Shown one piece after another: positions 1 to 8,167 of a stretch of 64,000 nucleotides of DNA (within the stretch, counting starts at the first letter, position 1; every line of letters begins with the position of its first letter). The DNA is taken from NCBI RefSeq assembly GCF_051466335.1, contig NZ_CP195793.1, positions 3,658,001 through 3,722,000 on the forward strand, written 5' to 3'. A model generated the notes under the pieces. That model saw nothing but the letters and a program-made list of their open reading frames with translations. It made no database searches and was not told where the DNA came from. The translations under genes were made by a program, and so were the position numbers. Origin of the DNA: Planctomicrobium sp051466335 (lineage in GTDB: Bacteria > Planctomycetota > Planctomycetia > Planctomycetales > Planctomycetaceae).

Positions 1-214
1 CCGTATAGGCATCGATTCGACAGGATGCTCGCGCGACTTCACGTAAGACAACGATCCGTTGTATCGGACGATTCTCGAAAACGGTGCCCAAAATCGGCAA
101 TCGCCAACCGTGAGTCAACTCTTGCGTTGCCCTCTCCAACTCCAGCCAGACCGCTTCTTCAATTTGATCGAACTGAGCGGTGGATGGATTCAGCTGAAAG
201 AGAGGAAGACTCAT
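1..214 (-). CDS. Pyridoxamine 5'-phosphate oxidase-like FMN-binding protein, N-terminal part
   Basis: The first 71 codons are visible and the gene runs off the left edge. The start is the ATG whose complement lies at 212-214; the ATG just upstream (217-219) meets a stop after two codons. The visible protein begins MSLPLFQLNPSTAQFDQ and contains the pattern HGWRLPILGTV, then RIVVLREV and a final RIDAYT. This resembles the FMN-binding barrel of the Alr4036-like pyridoxamine phosphate oxidase family, where conserved arginines before a short hydrophobic strand contact the flavin phosphate. Family members bind FMN and are mostly of unknown substrate. It is downstream of glmU-like and der on the same strand, 164 bases after the nucleotidyltransferase stop. 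The family call rests on a short stretch, so it is moderate. Confidence 0.6.
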   Translation of the reverse strand, partial: MSLPLFQLNPSTAQFDQIEEAVWLELERATQELTHGWRLPILGTVFENRPIQRIVVLREVARASCRIDAYT

Positions 215-378
215 GTCATCTCGTCGCGAAAACAGTGGTCAATGATGAGGCAACCCAAAAAGTCTTCGTTGCCAATTGTTTGAGCGGGCGATCCAGCGCA
301 TGGAATCGGCAATCGAAGTTCCGATCTCTTGCATGCTCATCCAGCGTGAGTGCCAGAAGCGGGATCTCTCGTCGAGAC

Positions 379-1116
379 TCAACGCTTTTTCATGACAGCT
401 TCGACTTCGGCAAGTTGTTCCTGCGTATTGATCCCGAGAGCCTCTTCGATATCAAGTGTGCAGGCAGCCAGAACCGGCTCTCCTTGTCGACTCAAAATTT
501 CAGGACAGTCCGTCAGATAGTACTCGCCTTGAGCATTTTCAGGACGCACCTGATCGAGAGCTTTGAACAACGAAACGGAATCAAACGCAAAGCAACCGGT
601 ATTGATCTCCGTGATCAGTTGCTCTTCAGGGGTCGCATCACGTTGTTCCACGATCCGCAGGAACTTTCCATCTTGGTCGCGGACGATCCTGCCCAATCCA
701 AAGTTGTTCTCCGTCGTTGCGGTCCCCACCACACAGGCAGCGTTCGCAGCCAGACGTTCCTGAAGTAACCGAGCCAACGAACTCCCTTTGAGGAGCGGAG
801 TATCACCCGCCAGAATCAACACCTGACCATCGAATCCCGCGAGTTGGTCACGACAGGACATCACCGCGTGCCCGGTCCCCAGCTGCTCTGTCTGCAATGC
901 AAACTCGACGTCGGGATGGTTCCGCATTGCCTGTCTAACAACGTCGGCCTTGTGCCCCACAACGAGGATCAGCCGCGTCGCTCCTGCTTCCCGGGCGGCG
1001 TCGAGAACGTATTCCACAATCGGACGTCCACAAACTTCGTGCAACACCTTGGGGGTCTCGGATTGCATGCGCTTGCTTTTGCCGGCAGCAAGAATAATGG
1101 CCACTGTTTCGGGCAT
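379..1116 (-). CDS. GlmU-type sugar-1-phosphate nucleotidyltransferase (single domain)
   Basis: A 245-residue NTP transferase with the GlmU pyrophosphorylase signature: LAAGKSKRMQSETPKVLH at residues 9-26 (nucleotide-binding loop with the Lys of PKVLH), QTEQLGTGHAV at 75-85 and LAGDTPLL at 102-109, whose Asp is the metal ligand position. GlmU proteins make UDP-N-acetylglucosamine from UTP and GlcNAc-1-phosphate in the cytoplasm, feeding peptidoglycan and glycan synthesis. Standard GlmU is about 450 residues with a C-terminal left-handed beta-helix acetyltransferase; that domain is absent here and the protein ends after the Rossmann-like domain. The second step must be done by another protein, or the substrate differs. 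It lies 63 bases downstream of der and is probably cotranscribed with it. Confident on fold, less on exact substrate. Confidence 0.85.
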   Translation of the reverse strand: MPETVAIILAAGKSKRMQSETPKVLHEVCGRPIVEYVLDAAREAGATRLILVVGHKADVVRQAMRNHPDVEFALQTEQLGTGHAVMSCRDQLAGFDGQVLILAGDTPLLKGSSLARLLQERLAANAACVVGTATTENNFGLGRIVRDQDGKFLRIVEQRDATPEEQLITEINTGCFAFDSVSLFKALDQVRPENAQGEYYLTDCPEILSRQGEPVLAACTLDIEEALGINTQEQLAEVEAVMKKR

Positions 1117-1179
1117 CGTGCTTCTCAGTCGTTGTGGGTACGATTTTTTCCAAGACGGAATTCAAAACGAACCCGTCAT

Positions 1180-2667
1180 TTATTCTGGTCGGCGATGTTT
1201 CGCATTCCCCGGCTTGCGAGGCTTCTTGTGCTTCGCGAGGGTCGCATTTCTCTTGCTGGAGTTTGCTTTCTTTCGCTTGGTCGTCAGCTTGTGTGTGACC
1301 TCCCCTTGCTTCGCTTCATCTTCGCCTTCGGCTTTTCCGCGGAAGTACACCTTGATCGGGACTTCCTTAAATGGAAGCTCTTCACGAAGGCGTTTCACGA
1401 GGTAGCGTTTCCAGTTCTTCTCGAAGAGTTCTGGATCATTGCACTTGAGGACGATCACCGGTGGCTCGGTCGATACCTGAGTCGCAAAGTAAATCTTCCC
1501 TCGCTTGTTCGATTTATAGCGAGGAGCGTTTTCAGTACAGGCCTGTTCAATAATTCGATTCAGCTGCCCTGTTGAGACTCGCTCACGAGACTGCTTGTAG
1601 ATCGACTGACAGAGATTGATCAGCTGCTTGATATTGCGGCTGTCTTTCGCCGTGATGAACGCCACGGGGACGTGGCTGAGACTTCCGAACGTTTTCAGGA
1701 GGTAGTCGGACCACTTCTCGCTGGTCATCCCACCATCGAGCCCCAGGTCCCACTTGTTGACGACGAAGATACAGGCTTTGTTTCGCTCAAGGATTTCATC
1801 GACGAGTTTTTTGTCGACTTTAGAAATCTGCTGAGTCGCATCGAAGAACATCAGCACAACATCTGCGCGACGGATACTCTTCTGAGCACGAACGAGACCA
1901 TAGTATTCGATGTCATTGGCCAAGCTTTTTCGCTTGCGAACCCCAGGGGTATCAATCGCGACGAACGATTTGTCATCGAGGTCGAATCGAATGTCGACGC
2001 TGTCTCGGGTCGTGCCCGCGATCTCGCTGACGATCATGCGTTCAGTTTCAGCCAGCGCGTTGATGAAGGTACTTTTGCCAACATTTCTCCGGCCGACAAT
2101 CGCCAACTTCAATTCTGGTTCGGTCTGCTTTCTCTCACCAGACTCGCTCTCGTCTGCTTCCGCTGGAGGGAGCAATTCGACAAGCTGATCCATGAGTTCC
2201 TTGCGATGCCGGTTCCCTTTGACGCTGGTCTGAATCATGGGACCATCAGCGATCCCTTCAAACTCATGCATCTCCAGGTCTGTTTTGACTGAGTCGCACT
2301 TGTTCACGACAACCAGCTTGGGAACCTGCACTTTCCGCAAGCGTTCCGAAACCACGCGGTCGAGAGGAGTCAGACCAGTTCGACCGTCGACGACAAACAA
2401 AATCATGTCTGCTTCTTCGATCGCGAAGTTGATCTGCTTTTCGATGTCTTCAGAGAGATCGTCCGAGTCGACGATGCCGATCCCGCCGGTATCAATGAGA
2501 TCGAAATACCGATCATTATGATGCATCAGGTATTCGACCCGGTCGCGAGTGACCCCCGCTGTTGGATCAACAACGGAGACAAGCTTTCCCGCCTGCCAGT
2601 TCATAATGGAACTCTTGCCGACATTGGGACGACCGACAATGGCAACCTTTGGGATAGGCATGGACAA
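1180..2667 (-). CDS. der: Ribosome biogenesis GTPase Der (EngA)
   Basis: A 495-residue protein with two GTPase domains in tandem followed by a KH-like domain, the arrangement unique to Der/EngA, which assists assembly of the 50S ribosomal subunit. The first P-loop is GRPNVGKSS at residues 12-20, with DTGG and NKCD further on; the second G domain has GRRNVGKST, DTPG and NKWD. The first domain has an unusual segment after its P-loop (IMNWQAGKLVSVVD) in place of the common LFNRL. The C-terminus is a lysine/arginine-rich tail, likely binding rRNA. ATG at 2667 is used; an ATG two codons later is equally possible. It appears to head a minus-strand unit with the nucleotidyltransferase downstream. 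Confidence 0.97.
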   Translation of the reverse strand: MSMPIPKVAIVGRPNVGKSSIMNWQAGKLVSVVDPTAGVTRDRVEYLMHHNDRYFDLIDTGGIGIVDSDDLSEDIEKQINFAIEEADMILFVVDGRTGLTPLDRVVSERLRKVQVPKLVVVNKCDSVKTDLEMHEFEGIADGPMIQTSVKGNRHRKELMDQLVELLPPAEADESESGERKQTEPELKLAIVGRRNVGKSTFINALAETERMIVSEIAGTTRDSVDIRFDLDDKSFVAIDTPGVRKRKSLANDIEYYGLVRAQKSIRRADVVLMFFDATQQISKVDKKLVDEILERNKACIFVVNKWDLGLDGGMTSEKWSDYLLKTFGSLSHVPVAFITAKDSRNIKQLINLCQSIYKQSRERVSTGQLNRIIEQACTENAPRYKSNKRGKIYFATQVSTEPPVIVLKCNDPELFEKNWKRYLVKRLREELPFKEVPIKVYFRGKAEGEDEAKQGEVTHKLTTKRKKANSSKRNATLAKHKKPRKPGNAKHRRPE

Positions 2668-2902
2668 CTGCTACTTCTACTGCTTGCAATCCGGTGTCAG
2701 TACAAAGCCAGTCTCTCGATAGAGCCTGACCCTCTTCGCCCGGACAGCGATAATCAAAAGCGACTGAACGCGCACGTGGAAAACCTGAAGATTCTACTGA
2801 AATTCACGCTCAATCGCGAACGCTCCCCTGCGAAAGAACTCTCGTCATCGGATTTCTGCCCGAAATGAGAAATTCAGTCACCAGACAGTTCCCGCAATTC
2901 GC

Positions 2903-3358
2903 CTAAAACTTCAACGATCTCCGGTAGACGTTCATAATCTCGCGAGGCGTCTGCAGCATTGGCGAATTCGAGAGCCGAAGAACCCGTGACCGAGCCTTCA
3001 TGATCCGCACAGATTCCGGGTCGTCTCCGCCCGGTTTGTCGATGCCAGGGATGGGCGGTCGAGTAAAACTGACCACTTCATCAAAATCGTCGAAATTATG
3101 GATATATGCGCCGACCGCGCCGGCACTCCCCGCTGTGACTTTTCCAGTGGAAGTCCCAGAAGGGACTGTCCCTAACTGATTTCTACCGACCGCACTCGTG
3201 CTTGTTCCGCCGAGCTTCGCTTCTCCGCGATCGGGTACTGCGACTTCTGATTGAATGCCCAAAGCTCCAGCAACTGGCTGCTGAACGACAGCATTCCCTT
3301 GAGCGAACACAACCCCCTGAATAGCGAGCCACGCTGGCACAAGAAACAACCGCCCCAT
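2903..3358 (-). CDS. Small secreted protein of unknown function
   Basis: The reading frame extends further upstream, but the ATG at 3358 gives a clean signal peptide (MGRLFLVPAWLAIQGVVFA, probable cleavage before QG) and is preceded by a purine-rich GGGGGGGA stretch. The mature protein of about 130 residues is rich in Gly, Val and Ser and ends in a more ordered segment with RIMKARSRVLRL and a C-terminal NVYRRSLKF. No known domain is recognised. It is exported, and probably periplasmic or surface-located. It is transcribed away from the sufR promoter region, so the 190-base interval up to 3547 must serve both genes. Function unknown. Confidence 0.6.
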   Translation of the reverse strand: MGRLFLVPAWLAIQGVVFAQGNAVVQQPVAGALGIQSEVAVPDRGEAKLGGTSTSAVGRNQLGTVPSGTSTGKVTAGSAGAVGAYIHNFDDFDEVVSFTRPPIPGIDKPGGDDPESVRIMKARSRVLRLSNSPMLQTPREIMNVYRRSLKF

Positions 3359-3456
3359 GGTAATCCCCCCCGTTTGCCCCGATTCCATACTATCGAAAGT
3401 ATTTCACATCTTTTCCGGAAACCATCGAAATTCAAAAAAACGAGAGAAGATCGCGA

Positions 3457-3470
3457 CAACCAAAGAGTTC
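3457..3470. promoter_or_regulatory. Possible SufR-type operator upstream of the suf promoter
   Basis: The sequence CAAC-N6-GTTC lies 20 bases upstream of the -35 box of the suf transcript. Cyanobacterial SufR binds CAAC-N6-GTTG, so this differs at one position. The match is short and could be chance. The placement between two divergent genes, the minus-strand secreted protein and sufR, would suit an autoregulatory operator. Confidence 0.25.
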
Positions 3471-3489
3471 CCATTTTTCACATACTGAT

Positions 3490-3517
3490 TTGTCAATAAT
3501 CCGAAGACGGGTATACT
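3490..3517 (+). promoter_or_regulatory. Sigma-70-type promoter of the suf transcript
   Basis: TTGTCA at 3490-3495 and TATACT at 3512-3517 are separated by 16 bases; each matches the housekeeping consensus at five of six positions. Transcription would start near 3524, leaving a leader of about 23 bases before the sufR start at 3547. Confidence 0.7.
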
Positions 3518-3546
3518 GAGATAAGAAACAACGAAAGGAGGGAGCC

Positions 3547-4194
3547 ATTACGAACGAAAATTCAGATCGCGAATTTCTTGCGACCCTCCATCGCCACGAA
3601 CCGGCAACGGTACAGGAACTCTGCCATTTCATTGGAGTTACAGCCAATGCAGTACGACAGAAACTTGTACGACTTCAGACTGAAGGGATGATCTCGAGAC
3701 AGGTCTCGCGGCAAGATCGTGGACGCCCTTACCACACATATGCGATTACAGAGGCTGGCCTCAAAGCCCTCGGTAGTGACTCCGGAGAGATGGCATCTGT
3801 GCTTTGGCGGGAGATCATGCGAATTGATTCTCCCGACGTTAGGAAAAAGGTGCTGACGGGCGTAAAAGATGCCCTCGTTCAGCGATTCGGCTCCCGAATG
3901 ACGAACGGCGCACTCCCGGAGCGGCTCAAGGAACTTTGTTCCAACCTGACCCAACTCGGCTTCGACGTCGACATGGAGACAGAGCCCGGAGGCGACGGCC
4001 AACTTGGTGGGCAGCTGGCTGTCCTGCGAGAGCACAATTGCCCGTATCACGATATCGTGGAAGAAGATCCGTCATTTTGTCATTTCGAAACATCGATCTT
4101 TTCTGAGATCCTACAAGCACCAGTCGAACTGACGACTTGTCGACTCGAGGGGCATCGCTGCTGCGAGTTTCAGATTGGAGTGGAAGCGAACTGA
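3547..4194 (+). CDS. sufR: SufR-like iron-sulfur-sensing transcriptional regulator, apparent ATT start
   Basis: The open frame holds no ATG, GTG or TTG between an in-frame stop at 3517 and the ATG at 3688, yet residues before 3688 form the first half of a winged helix-turn-helix (EFLATLHRHEPATVQEL, then GVTANAVRQKLVRLQTEG). A strong ribosome-binding site, AAGGAGGG at 3535-3542, sits four bases before an in-frame ATT at 3547, so ATT is taken as the start, giving 215 residues. In that numbering cysteines fall at 165, 178, 198, 205 and 206. Cyanobacterial SufR coordinates a [4Fe-4S] cluster through three cysteines with very similar spacing. The protein should repress or tune the downstream sufCB genes in response to Fe-S status. 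ATG 3688 would delete half of the DNA-binding domain. Confidence 0.85.
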   Translation: MTNENSDREFLATLHRHEPATVQELCHFIGVTANAVRQKLVRLQTEGMISRQVSRQDRGRPYHTYAITEAGLKALGSDSGEMASVLWREIMRIDSPDVRKKVLTGVKDALVQRFGSRMTNGALPERLKELCSNLTQLGFDVDMETEPGGDGQLGGQLAVLREHNCPYHDIVEEDPSFCHFETSIFSEILQAPVELTTCRLEGHRCCEFQIGVEAN

Positions 4195-4328
4195 ACTCAC
4201 GAACGGCGAAGAGCCGCGCAGTTCACTCAGAATTGAGAGTCCCTACGAAGTTTGTTGTACTCGGAGCTCAGTTCTCTTAGTAATGGGAATCAACAAGTGA
4301 AAAGACAAAACAGAGGAGATTTTCGGGA

Positions 4329-4880
4329 ATGACATGGGTTGAGGGACGTTTCGAAGAGAATGTGATTACCACAACATTGGAACAAGCGATGAACTGGGCG
4401 CAGCAGTCCAGCATCTGGCCAATGACCTTCGGAATTGCCTGTTGTGCAATTGAAATGATGGCTGTCGGGGGGAGTCGTTTCGACCTCGAGCGGTTCGGTG
4501 CTGGAGCATTCCGGGCAACCCCGCGTCAGGCAGACCTCATGATTGTTGCAGGTACCGTCACCTACAAAATGGCATCTCGAGTTCGCCGACTCTGGGAACA
4601 AATGCCCGATCCGAAATATGTGATTGCAATGGGAGCATGCACTGTCGGTGGAGGCCCTTATTTCAAACATGGATACCATGTCGTAAAAGGGGTGGATTTG
4701 GTTGTTCCGGTTGATGTTTACATCCCCGGATGCCCCCCCCGACCAGAAGCACTGCTCGAAGGAATCATGCGGATTCAGGATAAGATCCGTGCCCGAAAGC
4801 TGACCAAAGGTTCAAAGGAAATTTTGCCCGTCCCACATCACTCCGGCTACGTGAAAGATCCTGAAATCGTACTGGCCTAA
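4329..4880 (+). CDS. nuoB: NADH-quinone oxidoreductase subunit B (NuoB), isolated copy
   Basis: A 183-residue NuoB/PSST-family protein. Cys38-Cys39 (in GIACCAIEMM), Cys104 (in GACTVGGG) and Cys135 (in PGCPPRPE) are the four ligands expected for the N2 [4Fe-4S] cluster, which passes electrons to quinone in complex I. All four are present, so the protein should be functional. It stands alone: no nuoA, nuoC, nuoD or other complex I gene is adjacent. It lies in the suf transcript between sufR (135 bases upstream) and sufC (152 bases downstream). A GAGGAG motif lies about ten bases before the ATG. It may be the only nuoB of the genome displaced from the operon, or an extra copy. Confidence 0.93.
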   Translation: MTWVEGRFEENVITTTLEQAMNWAQQSSIWPMTFGIACCAIEMMAVGGSRFDLERFGAGAFRATPRQADLMIVAGTVTYKMASRVRRLWEQMPDPKYVIAMGACTVGGGPYFKHGYHVVKGVDLVVPVDVYIPGCPPRPEALLEGIMRIQDKIRARKLTKGSKEILPVPHHSGYVKDPEIVLA

Positions 4881-5032
4881 GAACCAGAATACAGGACCTC
4901 CGGAGAATCGTGGCTCTGGGCTGTTGGAAGTGAATTTGCATGATTCGTGGAGAATGAACGGGGCTTCGCCAACATCAGGAGAAGTCTCGGAGTTCGACAC
5001 CACGAGTCGTTTTAACAAAGAAAATTGTCGCA

Positions 5033-5854
5033 ATGAGTCTGCTGAAGATTGAAAACCTGCACGTGAAGGTTGGTGAGAGCGAAATCCTCAAAGGGGTGAA
5101 CCTCGAGATTCGTCAGGGCGAAATTCACGCATTGATGGGACCAAACGGTTCAGGAAAAAGCACGCTGGCCTACACGCTCGTCGGACATCCGAAGTACGAG
5201 ATCACCGAAGGCTCAATCACAATCGACGGCAAAGATTTGATTGAGCTGGACCCCAGCGAGCGTGCTCGCCTCGGGATGTTCCTGGCCTTTCAGTACCCTG
5301 TCACGATTCCGGGTGTGAAGGTCGCCGACTTCCTGCGTCACGCGATTTCCAACGTCCGTAACCCGGAGCGCAAAGAAGGCGAAGACCTCATTTCAATGCG
5401 AGAGTTCCGCACCGAACTCCGCAAGACGATGCAGGAACTCAATATTGATGCCGAATTCGCCCGTCGTTACCTGAACGAAGGCTTCTCCGGCGGTGAAAAG
5501 AAGCGAATGGAAATTCTTCAGCTGGCCATGTTGAAGCCAAAATTTGCGATTCTCGATGAAACAGATTCCGGGCTCGACAGCGATGCTGTTCGTGTTGTGA
5601 GCGAGAGTTTGCAGAAGCTCTCCGGCCCACACATGGGAATCTTGATCATCACTCACCACGAACGACTCCTCGAATTCAACGTTCCACAGCACACCCACGT
5701 GATGCTGGCTGGACGTATTGTCGAATCCGGAGACGCGAGCCTCGCACATGAACTCCACGAACGCGGCTACGCAGGTGTCCGCGAACGACATCCTCAGGCT
5801 GCCGCCGAGGAAACAGAAACAGAGAAAAAGGAAGCTGCAGCAGCGGGTGCATAA
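5033..5854 (+). CDS. sufC: Fe-S cluster assembly ATPase SufC
   Basis: A 273-residue ABC-type ATPase. The Walker A motif GPNGSGKST is at residues 36-44, the ABC signature is FSGGEKKR from residue 151, and Walker B continues as LDETDSGLD, the SufC-typical variant with a D-loop. SufC is the soluble ATPase that drives conformational change in the SufB scaffold during cluster assembly. The C-terminus carries an extra Glu/Ala-rich tail of about 20 residues beyond the usual SufC end. sufB follows 115 bases downstream on the same strand, and sufD is not found in the window. Confidence 0.97.
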   Translation: MSLLKIENLHVKVGESEILKGVNLEIRQGEIHALMGPNGSGKSTLAYTLVGHPKYEITEGSITIDGKDLIELDPSERARLGMFLAFQYPVTIPGVKVADFLRHAISNVRNPERKEGEDLISMREFRTELRKTMQELNIDAEFARRYLNEGFSGGEKKRMEILQLAMLKPKFAILDETDSGLDSDAVRVVSESLQKLSGPHMGILIITHHERLLEFNVPQHTHVMLAGRIVESGDASLAHELHERGYAGVRERHPQAAAEETETEKKEAAAAGA

Positions 5855-5969
5855 GTGCATTCGCCATCAGTCTGTCGCATCGTAAAAGAAGCAACAGACG
5901 TCACGTCGCTCGTTTTACATTCGAATTCCTTCAGCAATCCCGACCTTCCATCGGAGAGAGCACACTCAA

Positions 5970-7394
5970 ATGTCCAGCACTGAAGTTTTGAATACGGAAA
6001 AGGCAGTCAGTCCTGTTGGCGACTACCAGTACGGATTTCATGACCCAATTGATAAGTACTCTTTCATCTCCCGAAAGGGACTTGACCGAAATATCGTTGC
6101 TCAGATTTCAGAGATGAAAGACGAACCTGCCTGGATGCGGGACTTTCGACTGAAGTCATTCGACATTTTCGAATCGAAGCCCATGCCCAATTGGGGGGGC
6201 GACATGTCCGGAATCGACTTCCAGGACATTTACTACTACGTGAAAGCCAGCGATAAGCAGGAAAAGTCCTGGGAAGAAGTTCCTGAAGACATCCGTAACA
6301 CGTACGAACGTCTGGGGATTCCCGCTGCTGAACGTCAATACCTTGCCGGTGTGAAAGCTCAGTACGAGTCTGAAGTGGTTTACGGATCTCTACAGCAAGA
6401 CCTGACTGATCAAGGCGTGCTGTTCACTGATACGGACTCTGCGCTGAAGTTGCACCCGGAAATCTTCCGCGAGCACTTCGGAACAATCATTCCTCCGAAC
6501 GACAACAAGTTCGCAGCACTGAATTCCGCAGTCTGGTCAGGTGGTTCGTTTATTTACGTTCCGCCCGGAGTTCACATCGAATTCCCGCTTCAGGCGTACT
6601 TCCGTATCAACACCCAGAATATGGGACAGTTCGAACGAACGCTGATTATCGTCGACGAGGGAGCAAGTGTTCATTACGTCGAAGGCTGTACTGCTCCAAC
6701 TTACAGCAGCGATTCGTTGCACTCCGCAGTCGTTGAAATCGTCGTGAAGAAGAAGGGTCGTTGTCGTTACACCACCATTCAGAACTGGTCAAACAACGTC
6801 TACAACCTCGTTACAAAACGAGCAATGGCGTACGGCGACTCGCTGATGGAATGGATCGACGGTAACCTCGGTTCAAAACTGACGATGAAGTACCCTGCCA
6901 TCTACCTGATGGAACCGGGTGCACGCGGTGAAACCCTTTCCATCGCGTTCGCTGGAGACGGTCAGCATCAGGATGCTGGTGCAAAGATGGTTCACTGCGC
7001 TCCCAATACCAGTAGTCGAATCATTTCCAAGTCCCTCAGTAAATCGGGTGGACGTTCCAGCTATCGCGGTCTGGTGAAAATCCAGAAGGGTGCAACCGGT
7101 TGCAAGAGCAACGTGGTTTGCGACGCCCTGATTCTCGATCCGGAAAGCCGCAGCGACACTTATCCATACATCGAAGTGGAAGAAGAAAATGTCGCGATGG
7201 AGCACGAAGCTTCCGTCTCGAAGATTGCAGAAGAGCAACTGCTGTACTTGATGAGCCGCGGCCTGACCGAAGCAGAAGCAAGTGCCATGATCGTCACAGG
7301 CTTCATCGAACCGCTCGTGAAAGAGTTGCCGATGGAGTACGCAGTTGAGTTGAATCGCCTGATTGAACTCCAGATGGAAGGAAGTGTTGGCTAA
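5970..7394 (+). CDS. sufB: Fe-S cluster assembly scaffold SufB
   Basis: A 474-residue SufB, the length expected for the family. Recognisable blocks are VWSGGSFIYVPPGVHIEFP (about residue 190), EGCTAPTYSSDSLHSAVVE, GARGETLSIAFAGDGQHQDA and the C-terminal VVCDALILDPESRSDTYPY with a conserved cysteine at a position like the scaffold cysteine of the E. coli protein. SufB binds SufC and normally SufD and assembles nascent [4Fe-4S] clusters in the cytosol. GGAGAG lies about 12 bases before the ATG. The gene ends the unit and a strong terminator follows 26 bases after the stop. SufD, SufS and SufU are not encoded here, so the pathway must be completed from elsewhere or SufB may act without SufD. Confidence 0.97.
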   Translation: MSSTEVLNTEKAVSPVGDYQYGFHDPIDKYSFISRKGLDRNIVAQISEMKDEPAWMRDFRLKSFDIFESKPMPNWGGDMSGIDFQDIYYYVKASDKQEKSWEEVPEDIRNTYERLGIPAAERQYLAGVKAQYESEVVYGSLQQDLTDQGVLFTDTDSALKLHPEIFREHFGTIIPPNDNKFAALNSAVWSGGSFIYVPPGVHIEFPLQAYFRINTQNMGQFERTLIIVDEGASVHYVEGCTAPTYSSDSLHSAVVEIVVKKKGRCRYTTIQNWSNNVYNLVTKRAMAYGDSLMEWIDGNLGSKLTMKYPAIYLMEPGARGETLSIAFAGDGQHQDAGAKMVHCAPNTSSRIISKSLSKSGGRSSYRGLVKIQKGATGCKSNVVCDALILDPESRSDTYPYIEVEEENVAMEHEASVSKIAEEQLLYLMSRGLTEAEASAMIVTGFIEPLVKELPMEYAVELNRLIELQMEGSVG

Positions 7395-7699
7395 CGACAC
7401 TCTCCCTGCTTGATATTTACATCCGGTGATGTCCTGAATTGGTGTCACCGGATGTTTTTTCGTTGATGTCAAGTCAAATTGATTTGATGAAAATTAGGCG
7501 AAATACTTATCAAGAACTCGCGCTTGAGATGAATCACAAAGAGTGATACGGTGTAGATTGATTGGCAGCATGTGGTTTTCCAGCATTCCGCGTTGCCCCA
7601 TTTTCTTCATCTATGGGGACGCAATTCGCCCTTCGGCGATGTTTGAATTCATTGCATTATCGAGTTGCTGCAGCTGATAGATTGAACAAGGAGTAGTAG
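7395..7699. other. Intergenic region: suf terminator and leader of the ATL-like gene
   Basis: Apart from the sufB terminator the stretch is AT-rich in its first half and holds no convincing open frame. The second half must contain the promoter of the downstream gene; AAGGAG at 7689-7694, five bases before the ATG at 7700, is its ribosome-binding site. Confidence 0.5.
7420..7460 (+). terminator. Rho-independent terminator after sufB
   Basis: CATCCGGTGA (7420-7429) pairs perfectly with TCACCGGATG (7445-7454) and is followed at once by TTTTTT (7455-7460). It closes the sufR-nuoB-sufC-sufB transcript. Confidence 0.9.
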
Positions 7700-8167
7700 A
7701 TGGCGTCATCACGTGCACCAGCCGTGGCTGAAATTCTCTGGGAACTCAAGCGATCTGATAAAGTCGCGAAGTACGGCGTCATTGCTCAGCGGGCAGGATT
7801 CAGTGCAGGCGCGAACGGCCGCGCGATGCAGACTTGTTTGACAACAATTCTGCGAGAGTGGCCACACCTGCAAGCATGGCGAGCCATTCGCGATGACAAC
7901 ACTGTCGAAACAAAGAGCGATCAAGCTCGTGAACTCGCTGAGTGGGGAGCAAGCCTTGCTCCCGGCAGCGAAGCGGGTCGTTCCAACGTCACAATCGACG
8001 CCGAACGTCTGATGGTTTGGCCCCAAGCGAGCGCGACCTCAGCCGCTGCATCGGCAGTCGAGGTGGATGACGAAGAAATCGAAGAGGAACTCGTCGATAG
8101 CGACGAGGAAGAGGACGATGAAGAAGAGTCGCAAGATGCCGACGAAGATGATTCAGACGAAGATTAA
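7700..8167 (+). CDS. Alkyltransferase-like (MGMT DNA-binding-fold) protein with acidic tail
   Basis: A 155-residue protein. Residues 1 to about 105 follow the winged-helix plan of O6-alkylguanine-DNA alkyltransferase and ATL proteins: KYGVIAQRAGFSAGANGRA matches the YGxIAxxxG and arginine-finger helix region. It continues WPHLQAWRAIRDD where MGMT has its PCHRV active site and ATL proteins have PWHRV, then QARELAEWG and a GRSNVTID stretch like the family end. The catalytic cysteine is absent, so it cannot transfer alkyl groups by the known mechanism; a damage-flagging or structural DNA-binding role is inferred. The last 45 residues are almost all Asp, Glu and Ser. The start has a good AAGGAG site. 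Homology is remote, so the family call is tentative. Confidence 0.6.
   Translation: MASSRAPAVAEILWELKRSDKVAKYGVIAQRAGFSAGANGRAMQTCLTTILREWPHLQAWRAIRDDNTVETKSDQARELAEWGASLAPGSEAGRSNVTIDAERLMVWPQASATSAAASAVEVDDEEIEEELVDSDEEEDDEEESQDADEDDSDED

Noticed and set aside
25..768. Plus-strand open frame of 247 codons over the left end
   Set aside because: It is the complement of the GlmU-like gene and the PPOX-like start, both with clear family motifs; the plus frame has none.
3688..4194. ATG at 3688 as the sufR start
   Set aside because: It would remove the first half of the winged helix-turn-helix, and no ribosome-binding site precedes it.
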